This document shows positions 63,975-64,000 of a stretch of 64,000 nucleotides of DNA, one piece after another. The DNA lies in contig NZ_OY821667.1 in the NCBI RefSeq assembly GCF_963682185.1, forward strand, positions 1,532,109 to 1,596,108, written 5' to 3'. Every line of letters starts with the position of its first letter. Position 1 is the first letter of the stretch. Position numbers and translations under genes: made by a program. Origin of the DNA: an uncultured Cohaesibacter sp. Its GTDB lineage: Bacteria > Pseudomonadota > Alphaproteobacteria > Rhizobiales > Cohaesibacteraceae. The notes under the pieces are model-generated. The model did no database searches and had not been told where the DNA came from. It saw nothing but the letters and a program-made list of their open reading frames with translations.

Positions 63975-64000
63975 GCTAGAACCTCCCCTTTGCATGCGGG

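Overview
This window reads as a piece of the chromosome of a heterotrophic alphaproteobacterium, most likely in the Hyphomicrobiales and possibly marine (Cohaesibacter-like). This placement is inferred from moderate GC content, GGAGG-type ribosome binding sites, a ChvE/GguA/GguB sugar transporter, BKACE and TRAP genes, and typical alphaproteobacterial regulators. No rRNA, tRNA, CRISPR array, insertion sequence or phage gene was seen. Almost all of the window is carbon catabolism, arranged as back-to-back operons, each next to its own regulator.

Left part (1-15.6 kb): the 3' end of a cyclase-family gene, an Ldh-family oxidoreductase, and a two-domain HAD protein. These are followed by a probable acyl-CoA/beta-keto-acid catabolic island: an IclR regulator, acetyl-CoA acetyltransferase, a MaoC-phosphate acetyltransferase fusion, a BKACE (DUF849) enzyme, a sodium:solute symporter with two unannotated small membrane proteins, a 3-hydroxyacyl-CoA-dehydrogenase-like enzyme, an SDR, a cupin, and both subunits of a 3-oxoacid CoA-transferase. 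The products converge on acetoacetyl-CoA and acetyl-CoA; the starting substrate is not known. A recurring TACGG-type motif lies upstream of several of these units.

16-19 kb: a tightly coupled CHAD - ParA-like ATPase - CYTH operon with overlapping stop and start codons. It combines a polyphosphate-binding domain, a positioning-type ATPase and a triphosphate-tunnel enzyme, and is the best candidate here for an undescribed cell-biological system.

19-25.4 kb: a complete Leloir operon (galE-galT-galK) diverging from a LacI-family regulator whose own promoter contains a palindrome, then pyrC-pyrE. 25.5-35.2 kb: an Escherichia-type L-arabinose system (araB, araC, araA, araD) with the ChvE-GguA-GguB importer. 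36-49.6 kb: hexuronate and pectin-monomer catabolism (eda, kdgK, kduD, uxaB, uxaA, uxuA, kduI, kdgF, a TRAP importer, uxaC) with a GntR/FadR-type regulator and three copies of its probable operator. All of these routes end at KDG, KDPG, pyruvate and glyceraldehyde-3-phosphate.

50-64 kb: an orphan 5-oxoprolinase subunit A, a chemoreceptor with a heme-c motif in its sensor domain, galM, a large Aas-type MFS/acyltransferase/acyl-ACP synthetase fusion, then a ROK repressor, xylB and xylA with a perfect 24-bp palindrome upstream, and the ATPase gene of a sugar ABC importer that continues off the window. Taken together, the locus is equipped to use the monomers of pectin and hemicellulose (galacturonate, arabinose, galactose, xylose), but it encodes no polysaccharide-cleaving enzyme in this window.
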